64,000 nt of DNA from Ptiloglossa arizonensis (taxonomy: Eukaryota > Arthropoda > Insecta > Hymenoptera > Colletidae). Location: NCBI RefSeq assembly GCF_051014685.1, contig NW_027478526.1:186001-250000 (forward strand), written 5' to 3'. Both the position numbers and the translations under genes were made by a program. A model generated the notes under the pieces. It saw only the letters and a program-made list of their open reading frames with translations, made no database searches and had not been told where the DNA came from. This document shows positions 1 through 12,130 of the stretch, one piece after another. Within the stretch, counting starts at the first letter, position 1, and every line of letters begins with the position of its first letter.

Positions 1-133
1 ATAACGTATAACGTATAACGTATAACGTATAACGTATAACGTATAACGAATAACGTATAACGTATAACGTATAACGTATAACGTATAACGTATAACGTAT
101 AACGTATAACGGATAACGTATAACGTATAACGT

Positions 134-365
134 ATAACGCATAACGTATAACGCATAACGTAAAACGTTAAACGTGTAACGTATAACGTATGGCGTATAA
201 CGTATAACGTATTACATATTACATATAACGTATAACGTATAACGTATAACGTATAACGTATAACGTATAACGTATAACGTATAACGTATAACGTATTGCG
301 TATAACGTATAACGTATAACGTATAACATATAACGTCTAACGTTTAACGTATAACGTACAACGTA
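134..365 (+). repeat. S-alpha cassette (first example; ~50 copies in window)
   Basis: S-alpha markers in order at the first copy: ataacgc (134, 148), aaaacgt (162), taaacgt (169), gtaacgt (176), atggcgt (190), attacat twice (211, 218), then ataacat (323), ctaacgt (337), ttaacgt (344), acaacgt (358). This first copy has a longer consensus gap before ataacat than most. Counting atggcgt by eye gives about 74 S cassettes in all, of which about 23 are S-beta. None lies at 4.3-7.7 kb, 34.7-37.7 kb or after 61.4 kb. The taaacgt after aaaacgt creates AACGTT, which the consensus lacks. Confidence 0.85.
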
Positions 366-406
366 TAACGTATAACGTATAACGTATAACGTATAACGTA
401 TAACGT

Positions 407-490
407 ATCACGTATAACGTATAACGTATGACGTATCACGTATAAGGTATGACCTATAACGCATTACGTATAGCGTATAACGCATAATGT
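407..490 (+). repeat. T cassette (first example): twelve-unit marker
   Basis: Markers in order: atcacgt (407), atgacgt (428), atcacgt (435), ataaggt (442), atgacct (449), ataacgc (456), attacgt (463), atagcgt (470), ataacgc (477), ataatgt (484). The core ataaggt-atgacct pair occurs about 17 times: near 0.44, 1.02, 1.56, 5.07, 6.62, 14.75, 15.05, 35.53, 35.93, 40.22, 40.62, 46.59, 47.01, 53.68, 62.48, 62.83 and 63.23 kb. It is absent from 15.1-35.5 kb. The two adjacent monomers create AGGT and ACCT arms separated by 3 bp. Confidence 0.87.
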
Positions 491-1946
491 ATAACGTATA
501 ACGTATAACGTATAACGTATAACTTATAACGTATAACGTATAACGTATAACGTATAACGTATAACGTATAACGTATAACGTATAACGTATAACGTATAAC
601 GTATAACGTATAACGTATAACGTATAACGTATAACGTATAACGTATAACGTATAACGTATAACGTATAACGTATAACGTATAACGTATAACGTTTAACGT
701 ATAACGTATAACGTATAACGTATAACGTATAACGTATAACGTATAACGTATAACTTATAACGTGTAACGTATAACGTATAACGTGTAACGTATAACGTAT
801 AACGTATTACGTATTACGTATAAACTATAACGTCTAACGTATAACGTATAACCTATAACGTATAACGTATAACGTATAACGTATAACGTATAACGTATAA
901 CGTATAACGTATAACGTATAACGTATAACGTATAACGTATAACGTATAACGTATAACGTATAACGTATAACGTATAACGTATCACGTATAACGTATAACG
1001 TATGACGTATCACGTATAAGGTATGACCTATAACGCATTACGTATAGCGTATAACGCATAATGTATAACGTATAACGTATAACGTATAACGTATAACTTA
1101 TAACGTATAACGTATAACGTATAACGTATAACGTGTAACGTATAACGCATAACGTATAACGCATAACGTATAACGTATAACGTATAACGCATAACGTATA
1201 ACGTATAACGTTTAACCTATAGCGTATAACGTATAACGTATAACGTATAACGTATAACGTATAACGTATAACGTATAACGTATAACGAATAACGTATAAC
1301 GTATAACGTATAACGTATAACGTATAACGTATAACGTATAACGTATAACGGATAACGTATAACGTATAACGTATAACGCATAACGTATAACGCATAACGT
1401 AAAACGTTAAACGTGTAACGTATAACGTATGGCGTATAACGTATAACGTATTACATATTACATATAACGTATAACGTACAACGTATAACGTATAACGTAT
1501 AACGTATAACGTATAACGTATAACGTATCACGTATAACGTATAACGTATGACGTATCACGTATAAGGTATGACCTATAACGCATTACGTATAGCGTATAA
1601 CGCATAATGTATAACGTATAACGTATAACGTATAACGTATAACTTATAACGTATAACGTATAACGTATAACGTATAACGTATAACGTATAACGTATAACG
1701 TATAACGTATAACGTTTAACGTATAACGTATAACGTATAACGTATAACGTATAACGTATAACGTATAACGTATAACGTATAACTTATAACGTGTAACGTA
1801 TAACGTATAACGTGTAACGTATAACGTATAACGTATAACGTATTACGTATTACGTATAAACTATAACGTCTAACGTATAACGTATAACGTATAACGTATA
1901 ACGTATAACGTATAACGTATAACGCATAACGTATAACGTATAACGT

Positions 1947-1995
1947 ATAACTTATAACGTAAAACGTATTACATATTACGTATAACGAGTAACGT
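1947..1995 (+). repeat. L cassette (first example): seven-unit marker
   Basis: Seven monomers: ataactt, ataacgt, aaaacgt, attacat, attacgt, ataacga, gtaacgt. Recurrent subtypes change the third and fourth monomers: aaaacgc with attacat, gaaacgt with atttcat, gaatcgt with atttcat, and aatacgt with atttcat. The attacgt monomer followed by consensus creates TACGTA, a hexamer absent from the consensus array. L typically stands immediately left of the longest uniform tracts, for example at 13.9, 31.7, 39.46 and 54.24 kb. Confidence 0.85.
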
Positions 1996-2226
1996 ATAAC
2001 GTATAACGTATAACGTATAACGTATTACGTATAACGTATAACGTATAACGTATAACGTATAACGTATAACGTATAACGTATAACGTATAACGTATAACGT
2101 ATAACGTATAACGTATAACGTATAACGTATAACGTATAACGTATAACGTATAACGTATAACGTATAACGTATAACGTACAACGTATAACGTATAACGTAT
2201 AACGTATAACGTATAACGTATAACGT

Positions 2227-2268
2227 ATAATGTATAACGTGTAACTTATAATGTATAACGTGTAACTT
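2227..2268 (+). repeat. D doublet (first example): 21-bp element repeated twice
   Basis: A 21-bp trimer (ataatgt, ataacgt, gtaactt) is repeated twice, 42 bp in all. About 28 copies occur, near 2.2, 4.6, 8.3, 12.6, 14.2, 17.1, 20.1, 22.7, 24.9, 28.3, 29.8, 32.1, 33.5, 33.9, 35.0, 36.6, 38.1, 38.6, 39.7, 41.3, 42.8, 43.3, 44.3, 46.1, 51.3, 54.8, 54.9 and 58.9 kb. Every copy seen has exactly two halves. The 4.6-kb copy has gtagctt in its second half. It often closes the uniform tract that follows L, and aaaacgt and ataccgt markers often follow it. Confidence 0.87.
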
Positions 2269-2884
2269 ATAACGTATAACGTAAAACGTATAACGTATAC
2301 CGTATAACGTATAACGTATAACGTATAACGTATAACGTATAACGTATAACGTATAACGTATAACGTATAACGTATAAAGTATAACGTATAACGCATAACG
2401 TATAACGTATAACGTATAACGCATAACGTATAACGTATAACGTATAACGAATAACGTATAACGTATAACGTATAACGTATGACGTATAACGTGTAACGTA
2501 TAACGTATAACGTATAACGTATAACGTATAACGTCAAACGTATAACGTGTAACGTATAACGGTTAACGTATAACGCATAACGTATAACGTATAACGCATA
2601 ACGTATAACGTATAACGTTTAACGTATAGCGTATAACGTATAACGTATAACGTATAACGTATAACGTATAACGTATAACGTATAACGTATAACTTATAAC
2701 GTATAACGTATAACGTATAACGTATAACGTATAACGTATAACGTATAACGTATAACGTATAACGTATAACGTATAACGTATAACGTATAACGAATAACGT
2801 ATAACGTATAACGTATAACGTATAACGTCAAACGTATAACGTGTAACGTATAACGTATAACGTATATCGTATAACGTATAACGT

Positions 2885-2898
2885 ATAACCTATAAGGT
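2885..2898 (+). repeat. G pair (first example): ataacct-ataaggt
   Basis: Two adjacent variant monomers carry CC and GG dinucleotides in an otherwise CpG-only array, giving ACCT and AGGT arms around 3 bp. Copies lie near 2.9, 8.8, 17.5, 20.5, 23.1, 25.3, 30.2, 34.3, 39.0, 43.7, 44.7, 45.4, 47.8, 52.4, 55.4 and 60.0 kb. Each is followed by acaacgt. Confidence 0.82.
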
Positions 2899-3019
2899 AC
2901 AACGTATAACGTACAACGTATAACGTAGAACGTATAACGTATAACGTATAACGTATAACGTATAACGTATAACGTATAACGTATAACGTATAACGTATAA
3001 CGCATAACATATAAAGCAT

Positions 3020-3310
3020 AACGTAAAACGTGAAACGTGTAACGTATAACGTATGGCGTATAACGTATAACGTATTACATATTACATATAACGTATAACG
3101 TACAACGTATAACGTATAACGTATAACGTATAGCGTATAACGTATAACGAATAACGTTTAACGAATAACGTATAACGTATAACGTATAACGTATAACGTA
3201 TAACGTATAACGTATAACGTATAACGTATAACGTATAACGTATAACGCATAACGTATAAAGCATAACGTAAAACGTTAAACGTGTAACGTATAACGTATG
3301 GCGTATAACG
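3020..3310 (+). repeat. S-beta/S-alpha pair (first example; ~21 pairs)
   Basis: S-beta differs from S-alpha by gaaacgt in place of taaacgt. Its tail carries atagcgt and ataacga in place of ataacat and ctaacgt. In this first pair the atggcgt markers lie 245 bp (35 units) apart, near 3054 and 3299. Other S-beta copies lie near 7751, 8933, 10859, 16115, 16227, 16508, 17677, 19119, 19539, 20708, 22142, 23311, 25461, 26511, 29227, 30402, 47959, 49751, 52579, 55541, 57341 and 60168. Each except the tandem ones at 16.1-16.2 kb is followed by S-alpha after about 238-252 bp, always in that order. None lies in block B. Confidence 0.85.
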
Positions 3311-3577
3311 TATAACGTATTACATATTACATATAACGTATAACGTACAACGTATAACGTATAACATGTAACGTCTAACGTTTAACGTAGAAGGTACAAC
3401 GTATAACATATAACGTATAACGTATAACGTATAACGTATAACGTATAACGTATAACGTATAACGTATAACGTATAACGTATAACGTATAACGTATAACGT
3501 ATAACGTATAACGTATAACGCATAACGTATAACGTATAACGCATAACGCATAACGTATAACGTATAACGTATAACGT

Positions 3578-3738
3578 ATAACACATAACGTATAACGTAT
3601 AACGTATAACGTATATCGTATAACGTATAACGTATAACGTATAACGTTTAAGAAATAACGTATAACGTATAACGTATAACGTATAACGTATAACGTATAA
3701 CGTATAACGTATAACGTACAGCGTATAACGTCAAACGT
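3578..3738 (+). repeat. P cassette (first example) with ttaagaa monomer
   Basis: Markers: ataacac (3578), atatcgt (3613), ttaagaa (3648), then after a consensus run acagcgt (3718) and caaacgt (3732). The ttaagaa monomer is among the most diverged in the array and lacks the CpG. About 19 copies occur, near 3.6, 9.5, 11.5, 13.1, 18.3, 21.3, 23.9, 26.1, 27.1, 31.0, 32.6, 37.1, 41.8, 48.6, 51.0, 53.2, 56.1, 58.6 and 60.8 kb. The 13, 32.6, 37.1 and 41.8-kb copies have acaccgt for acagcgt. The 18.3 and 21.3-kb copies run directly into L instead. Confidence 0.84.
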
Positions 3739-4330
3739 ATAACGTATAACGTATAAAGTATAACGTATAACGCATAACGTATAACGTATAACGTATAACG
3801 CATAACGTATAACGTATAACGTATAACGAATAACGTATAACGTATAACGTATAACGTATGACGTATAACGTATAACGTATAACGTCAAACGTATAACGTG
3901 TAACGTATAACGTATAACGTATAACGCATAACGTATAACGTATAACGTATAACGCATAACGTATAACGTATAACGTTTAACGTATAGCGTATAACGTATA
4001 ACGTATAACGTATAACGTATAACGTATAACGTATAACGTATAGCGTATAACGAATAACGTATAACGTATAACGTATAACGTATAACGTATAACGTATAAG
4101 GTATAACGTATAACGTATAACGGATAACGTATAACGTATAACGTATAACGCATAACGTATAACGCATAACGTAAAACGTTAAACGTGTAACGTATAACGT
4201 ATGGCGTATAACGTATAACGTATTACATATTACATATAACGTATAACGTACAACGTATAACGTATAACATATAACGTCTAACGTTTAACGTATAACGTAC
4301 AACGTATAACGTATAACGTATAACGTATAA

Positions 4331-7300
4331 CTTATAACGTAAAACGTATTACATATTACGTATAACGAGTAACGTATAACGTACAACGTATAACGTATAA
4401 CGTATAACGTATAACGTATAACGTATAACGTATAACGTATAACTTATAACGTATAACGTATAACGTATAACGTATAACGTATAACGTATAACGTATAACG
4501 TATAACGTATAACGTATAACGTATAACGTATAACGTATAACGTATAACGTATAACGTATAACGTATAACGTATAACGTATAACGTATAACGTATAACGTA
4601 TAACGTATAACGTATAACGTATAATGTATAACGTGTAACTTATAATGTATAACGTGTAGCTTATAACGTATAACGTAAAACGTATAACGTATAACGTATA
4701 ACGTATAACGTATAACGTATAACGTATAACGCATAACGTATAACGTATAACGTATAACGTATAACGTATAACGTATAACGTATAACGTATAACGTATAAC
4801 GTATAACGTATAACTTATAACGTGAAACGTATTTCATATTACGTATAACGAGTAACGTATAACGTATAACGTATAACGTATAACGTATAACGTATAACGT
4901 ATAACGTATAACGTATAACGTATAACGTATAACGTATAACGTATAACGTATAACGTATAACGTATAACGTATAACGTATAACGTATAACGTATAACGTAT
5001 AACGTATAACGTATAACGAATAACGTATAACGTATAACGTATAACGTATGACGTATCACGTATAAGGTATGACCTATAACGTATAACGTATAACGTATAA
5101 CTTATAACGTATAACGTATAACGTATAACGTATAACGTATAACGTATAACGTATAACGTATAACGTATAACGTATAACGTATAACGTATAACGTATAACG
5201 AATAACGTATAACGTATAACGTATAACGTATAACGTATAATATATAACGTATAACGTATAACGCATAACGTATAACGTATAACGTATAACGTATAACGTA
5301 TAACGTACAACGTATAACGTATAACTTATAACGTAAAACGCATTACATATTACGTATAACGAGTAACGTATAACGTATAACGTATAACGTATAACGTATA
5401 ACGTATAACGTATAACGTATAACGTATAACGTATAACGTATAACGTATAACGTATAACGTATAACGTATAACGTATAACGTATAAAGTATAACGTATAAC
5501 GTATAACGTGCAACGTATAACGTATATCCTATAACGCATAACGTATAGCGTATAACGCATAACGTATAACGTATAACGTATAACGTATAACGTCTAACGT
5601 TTAACGTATAACGTACAACGTATAACGTATAACGTATAACGTATAACATATAACGTATAACGTATAACGTATAACGTATAACGTATAAAGTATATCGTAT
5701 ATCGTATAACGTATAACGTATAACGTATAACGTATATCCTATAACACATAACGTATAGCGTATAACGCATAACGTATGACGTATAACGTATAACGTATAA
5801 CGTATAACGTATAACGTATAACGTATAACGAATAACGTAAAACGTAAAACGTATTTCATATTACGTGTAACGAGTAACGTATAACGTATAACGTATAACG
5901 TATAACGTATAACTTATAACGTAAAACGCATTACATATTACGTATAACGAGTAACGAATAACGTATAACGTATAACGTATAACGTATAACGTATAATATA
6001 TAACGTATAACGTATAACGCATAACGTATAACGTATAACGTATAACGTATAACGTATAACGTACAACGTATAACGTATAACTTATAACGTAAAACGCATT
6101 ACATATTACGTATAACGAGTAACGTATAACGTATAACGTATAACGTATAACGTATAACGTATAACGTATAACGTATAACGTATAACTTATAACGTATAAC
6201 GTATAACGTATAACGTATAACGTATAACGTATAACGTATAACGTATAACGTATAACGTATAACGTATAACGCATAACGTATAACGTATAACGTATAACGT
6301 ATAACGTATAACGTATAACGTATAACGTATAACGTATAACGTATAACGTATAACTTATAACGTGAAACGTATTTCATATTACGTATAACGAGTAACGTAT
6401 AACGTATAACGTATAACGTATAACGTATAACGTATAACGTATAACGTATAACGTATAACGTATAACGTATAACGTATAACGTATAACGTATAACGTATAA
6501 CGTATAACGTATAACGTATAACGTATAACGTATAACGTATAACGTATAACGTATAACGTATAACGTATAACGAATAACGTATAACGTATAACGTATAACG
6601 TATGACGTATCACGTATAAGGTATGACCTATAACGTATAACGTATAACGTATAACTTATAACGTATAACGTATAACGTATAACGTATAACGTATAACGTA
6701 TAACGTATAACGTATAACGTATAACGTATAACGTATAACGTATAACGTATAACGTATAACGAATAACGTATAACGTATAACGTATAACGTATGACGTATA
6801 ATATATAACGTATAACGTATAACGCATAACGTATAACGTATAACGTATAACGTATAACGTATAACGTACAACGTATAACGTATAACTTATAACGTAAAAC
6901 GCATTACATATTACGTATAACGAGTAACGTATAACGTATAACGTATAACGTATAACGTATAACGTATAACGTATAACGTATAACGTATAACGTATAACGT
7001 GTAACGTATAACGTATAACGTATAACGTATAACGTATAACGTATAAAGTATAACGTATAACGTATAACGTGCAACGTATAACGTATATCCTATAACGCAT
7101 AACGTATAGCGTATAACGCATAACGTATAACGTATAACGTATAACGTATAACGTATAACGTCTAACGTTTAACGTATAACGTACAACGTATAACGTATAA
7201 CGTATAACGTATAACATATAACGTATAACGTATAACGTATAACGTATAACGTATAAAGTATATCGTATATCGTATAACGTATAACGTATAACGTATAACG

Positions 7301-7510
7301 TATATCCTATAACACATAACGTATAGCGTATAACGCATAACGTATGACGTATAACGTATAACGTATAACGTATAACGTATAACGTATAACGTATAACGAA
7401 TAACGTAAAACGTAAAACGTATTTCATATTACGTGTAACGAGTAACGTATAACGTATAACGTATAACGTATAACGTATAACGTATAACTTATAACGTAAA
7501 ACGCATTACA
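4331..7510 (+). repeat. Satellite domain with ~1.55-kb internal duplication
   Basis: The segment at about 4.75-5.93 kb recurs at about 6.31-7.49 kb. The offset grows from 1,540 to 1,561 bp in 7-bp steps. Shared markers are gaaacgt followed by atttcat (4824 and 6364), the private monomer ataatat (5237 and 6798, with a third at 5993), the T core near 5,065 and 6,618, and U cassettes at 5482 and 7043. U is followed by paired atatcgt monomers and a second atatcct with ataacac. Uniform tracts are 4446-4620 (25 units), 4859-5012 (22 units) and 6399-6566 (24 units). No atggcgt (S) cassette occurs between about 4.2 and 7.75 kb. There is no gene. Confidence 0.8.
5482..5558 (+). repeat. U cassette (first example): eleven-unit marker
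   Basis: Markers: ataaagt (5482), gcaacgt (5510), atatcct (5524), ataacgc (5531), atagcgt (5545), ataacgc (5552). About 24 copies occur. Two lineages differ by one base: gcaacgt at about 5.5, 7.1, 10.2, 15.5, 16.3, 18.6, 21.7, 27.9, 28.7, 49.1 and 56.7 kb, and gtaacgt in block B, at 53.8 kb and in 62.6-63.4 kb. Confidence 0.85.
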
Positions 7511-10500
7511 TATTACGTATAACGAGTAACGTATAACGTATAACGTATAACGTATAACATATAACCTATAACGTATAACGTATAACGTATAACGTATAAC
7601 GTATAACGTATAATGTATAACGTATAACGTATAACGTATAACGTATAACGTATTACGTATAACGTATAACGTATAACGTATAACGTATAACGTATAACGC
7701 ATAACGTATAAAGCATAACGTAAAACGTGAAACGTGTAACGTATAACGTATGGCGTATAACGTATAACGTATTACATATTACATATAACGTATAACGTAC
7801 AACGTATAACGTATAACGTATAGCGTATAACGTATAACGAATAACATGTAACGTATAACGTATAACGTATAACGTATAACGTATAACGTATAACGTATAA
7901 CGTATAACGTATAACGTATAACGTATAACGTATAACGTATAACGTATAACGCATAACGTATAAAGCATAACGTAAAACGTTAAACGTGTAACGTATAACG
8001 TATGGCGTATAACGTATAAGGTATTACATATTACATATAACGTATAACGTACAACGTATAACGTATAACATATAACGTCTAACGTTTAACGTATAACGTA
8101 CAACGTGTAACGTATAACGTATAACGTATAACGTATAACGTATAACGTATAACGTATAAAGTGTAACGTATAACGCATAACATATAACGTATAACGTATA
8201 ACGCATAACGTATAACGTATAACGTATAACGTATAACGTATAACGTATAACGTATAACGTATAACGTATAACGTATAACGTATGACGTATAACGTATAAC
8301 GTATAACGTATAACGTATAACGTATAACGTATAACGTATAATGTATAACGTGTAACTTATAATGTATAACGTGTAACTTATAACGTATAACGTAAAACGT
8401 ATAACGTATAACGTATAACGTATAACGTAAAACGTATAACGTATAACGAATAACGCATAACGTATACCGTATAACGTATAACGTATAACGTATAACGTAT
8501 AACGTATAACGTATAACGTATAACGTATAACTTATAACGTGAATCGTATTTCATATTACGTATAACGAGTAACGTATAACGTATAACGTATAACGTTTAA
8601 CGTATAACCTATAACGTATAACGTATAACGAATAACGTATAACGTATAACGTATAACGTATAACGTATAATGTATAACGTATAACGTATATGGTATAACG
8701 TAAAACATATAACGTATAACGTATAACGTATAACGTATATCGTATAACGTATAACGTATAACCTATAAGGTACAACGTATGACGTACAACGTATAACGTA
8801 GAACGTATAACGTATAACGTATAACGTATAACGTATAACGTATAACGTATAACGTATAACGTATAACGTATAACGTATAACGCATAACGTATAAAGCATA
8901 ACGTAAAACGTGAAACGTGTAACGTATAACGTATGGCGTATAACGTATAACGTATTACATATTACATATAACGTATAACGTACAACGTATAACGTATAAC
9001 GTATAGCGTATAACGTATAACGAATAACGTGTAACGTATAACGTATAACGTATAACGTATAACGTATAACGTATAACGTATAACGTATAACGTATAACGT
9101 ATAACGTATAACGTATAACGTATAACGCATAACGTATAAAGCATAACGTAAAACGTTAAACGTGTAACGTATAACGTATGGCGTATAACGTATAACGTAT
9201 TACATATTACATATAACGTATAACGTACAACGTATAACGTATAACATATAACGTCTAACGTTTAACGTATAAGGTACAACGTATAACATATAACGTATAA
9301 CGTATAACGTATAACGTATAACGTATAACGTATAACGTATAACGTATAACGTATAACGTCTAACGTATAACGTATAACGTATAACGTATAACGCATAACG
9401 TATAACGTATAACGCATAACGCATAACGTATAACGTATAACGTATAACGTATAACACATAACGTATAACGTATAACGTATAACGTATATCGTATAACGTA
9501 TAACGTATAACGTATAACGTTTAAGAAATAACGTATAACGTATAACGTATAACGTATAACGTATAACGTATAACGTATAACGTATAACGTACAGCGTATA
9601 ACGTCAAACGTATAACGTATAACGTATAAAGTATAACGTATAACGCATAACGTATAACGTATAACGTATAACGCATAACGTATAACGTATAACGTATAAC
9701 GAATAACGTATAACGTATAACGTATAACGTATGACGTATAACGTATAACGTATAACGTCAAACGTATAACGTGTAACGTATAACGTATAACGTATAACGC
9801 ATAACGTATAACGTATAACGTATATCGCATAACGTATAACGTATAACGTTTAACGTATAGCGTATAACGTATAACGTATAACGTATAACGTATAACGTAT
9901 AACGTATAACGTATAGCGTATAACGAATAACGTATAACGTATAACGTATAACGTATAACGTATAACGTATAAGGTATAACGTATAACGGATAACGTATAA
10001 CGTATAACGTATAACGCATAACGTATAACGCATAACGTAAAACGTTAAACGTGTAACGTATAACGTATAACGTGTAACGTATAACGTATTACATATTACA
10101 TATAACGTATAACGTATAACGTATAACGCATAACGTATAAAGTATAACGTATAACGTATAACGTGCAACGTATAACGTATATCCTATAACGCATAACGTA
10201 TAGCGTATAACGCATAACGTATAACGTATAACGTATAACGTATAACGTCTAACGTTTAACGTATAACGTACAACGTATAACGTATAACGTATAACGCATA
10301 ACATATATCGTATAACGTATAACGTATAACGTATAACGTATAAAGTATATCGTATATCGTATAACGAATAACGTATAACGTATAACGTATATCCTATAAC
10401 ATATAACGTATAGCGTATAACGCATAACGTATGACGTATAACGTATAACGTATAACGTATAACGTATAACGTATAACGTATAACGAATAACGTAAAACGT

Positions 10501-12130
10501 AATACGTATTTCATATTACGTGTAACGAGTAACGTATAACGTATAACGTATAACGTATAACGTATAACGTATAACTTATAACGTAAAACGCATTACATAT
10601 TACGTATAACGAGTAACGTATAACGTATAACGTATAACGTATAACGTATAACGTATAACGTATAACGTATAACGTATAACGTATAACGTATAACGTATAA
10701 CGTATAACGTATAACGTATAACGTATAACGTATAACGTATAACGTATAACGTATAACGTATTACGTATAACGTATAACGTATAACGTATAACGTATAACG
10801 TATAACGCATAACGTATAACGCATAACGTAAAACGTGAAACGTGTAACGTATAACGTATGGCGTATAACGTATAACGTATTACATATTACATATAACGTA
10901 TAACGTACAACGTATAACGTATAACGTATAGCGTATAACGTATAACGAATAACGTGTAACGTATAACGTATAACGTATAACGTATAACGTATAACGTATA
11001 ACGTATAACGTATAACGTATAACGTATAACGTATAACGTATAACGTATAACGCATAACGTATAAAGCATAACGTAAAACGTTAAACGTGTAACGTATAAC
11101 GTATGGCGTATAACGTATAACGTATTACATATTACATATAACGTATAACGTACAACGTATAACGTATAACATATAACGTCTAACGTTTAACGTATAAGGT
11201 ACAACGTATAACATATAACGTATAACGTATAACGTATAACGTATAACGTATAACGTATAACGTATAACGTATAACGTATAACGTATAACGTATAACGTCT
11301 AACGTATAACGTATAACGTATAACGTATAACGTCTAACGTATAACGTATAACGTATAACGTATAACGCATAACGTATAACGTATAACGCATAACGCATAA
11401 CGTATAACGTATAACGTATAACGTATAACACATAACGTATAACGTATAACGTATAACGTATATCGTATAACGTATAACGTATAACGTATAACGTTTAAGA
11501 AATAACGTATAACGTATAACGTATAACGTATAACGTATAACGTATAACGTATAACGTACAGCGTATAACGTCAAACGTATAACGTATAACGTATAAAGTA
11601 TAACGTATAACGCATAACGTATAACGTATAACGTATAACGCATAACGTATAACGTATAACGTATAACGAATAACGTATAACGTATAACGTATAACGTATG
11701 ACGTATAACGTATAACGTATAACGTCAAACGTATAACGTGTAACGTATAACGTATAACGTATAACGCATAACGTATAACGTATAACGTATAACGCATAAC
11801 GTATAACGTATAACGTTTAACGTATAGCGTATAACGTATAACGTATAACGTATAACGTATAACGTATAACGTATAACGTATAGCGTATAACGAATAACGT
11901 ATAACGTATAACGTATAACGTATAACGTATAACGTATAACGTATAACGTATAACGGATAACGTATAACGTATAACGTATAACGCATAACGTATAACGCAT
12001 AACGTAAAACGTTAAACGTGTAACGTAAAACGTATGGCGTATAACGTATAACGTATTACATATTACATATAACGTATAACGTACAACGTATAACGTATAA
12101 CATATAACGTCTAACGTTTAACGTATAACG
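7511..12130 (+). repeat. Satellite domain of paired S-beta/S-alpha cassettes
   Basis: Three S-beta/S-alpha pairs have atggcgt near 7751/8003, 8933/9179 and 10859/11103. Each pair is 245-252 bp apart. The stretch 8.9-10.0 kb is repeated at 10.8-12.0 kb. The offset is about 1,925 bp at S-beta and 1,974 bp at the P marker ttaagaa (9521 and 11495). The extra 49 bp in the second copy includes a duplicated ctaacgt interval near 11,298-11,333. A D doublet lies near 8,338, and a U cassette with the gcaacgt variant near 10,140. The segment 10.0-10.45 kb recurs at 27.75-28.19 kb, offset 17,738 bp, including the rare ataacgc, ataacat, atatcgt order. There is no gene. Confidence 0.8.

Larger units (their letters stand above)
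1..1906 (+). repeat. Left domain: S-alpha and three T cassettes
   Basis: This domain holds S-alpha markers (atggcgt at 190 and 1429) and three complete T cassettes, starting at 407 and near 980 and 1527. A uniform tract of 24 consensus units fills 526-693. The stretch from about 690 to 860 recurs at about 1710-1900, offset 1,029 to 1,036 bp. Both copies carry gtaacgt doublets, two successive attacgt monomers and the monomer ataaact (820 and 1856), which I saw nowhere else. A single attgcgt monomer at 295 also appears unique. There is no gene. Confidence 0.85.
1907..4330 (+). repeat. Satellite domain with first L, D, P cassettes and S pair
   Basis: The order is an L cassette (1947-1995), a 21-unit uniform tract (2031-2177), a D doublet (2227-2268) and an ataccgt marker near 2297. 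Then come a G pair (2885-2898), S-beta near 3054 with S-alpha 245 bp later near 3299, a P cassette ending in ttaagaa at 3648, and another S-alpha near 4200. This is the first complete run through the cassette order that recurs, rearranged, in the rest of the window. There is no gene. Confidence 0.8.

Noticed and set aside
407..441. CRE or bZIP sites from TGACGT and CACGT in atgacgt and atcacgt monomers
   Set aside because: One-base changes in an ACGT-bearing unit make such cores easily; there is no gene or promoter nearby to give them a role.
2885..2898. CArG (MADS/SRF) box in the G pair
   Set aside because: The core has CC, five A/T bases and GG; a CArG box needs six A/T bases, so it falls one short.
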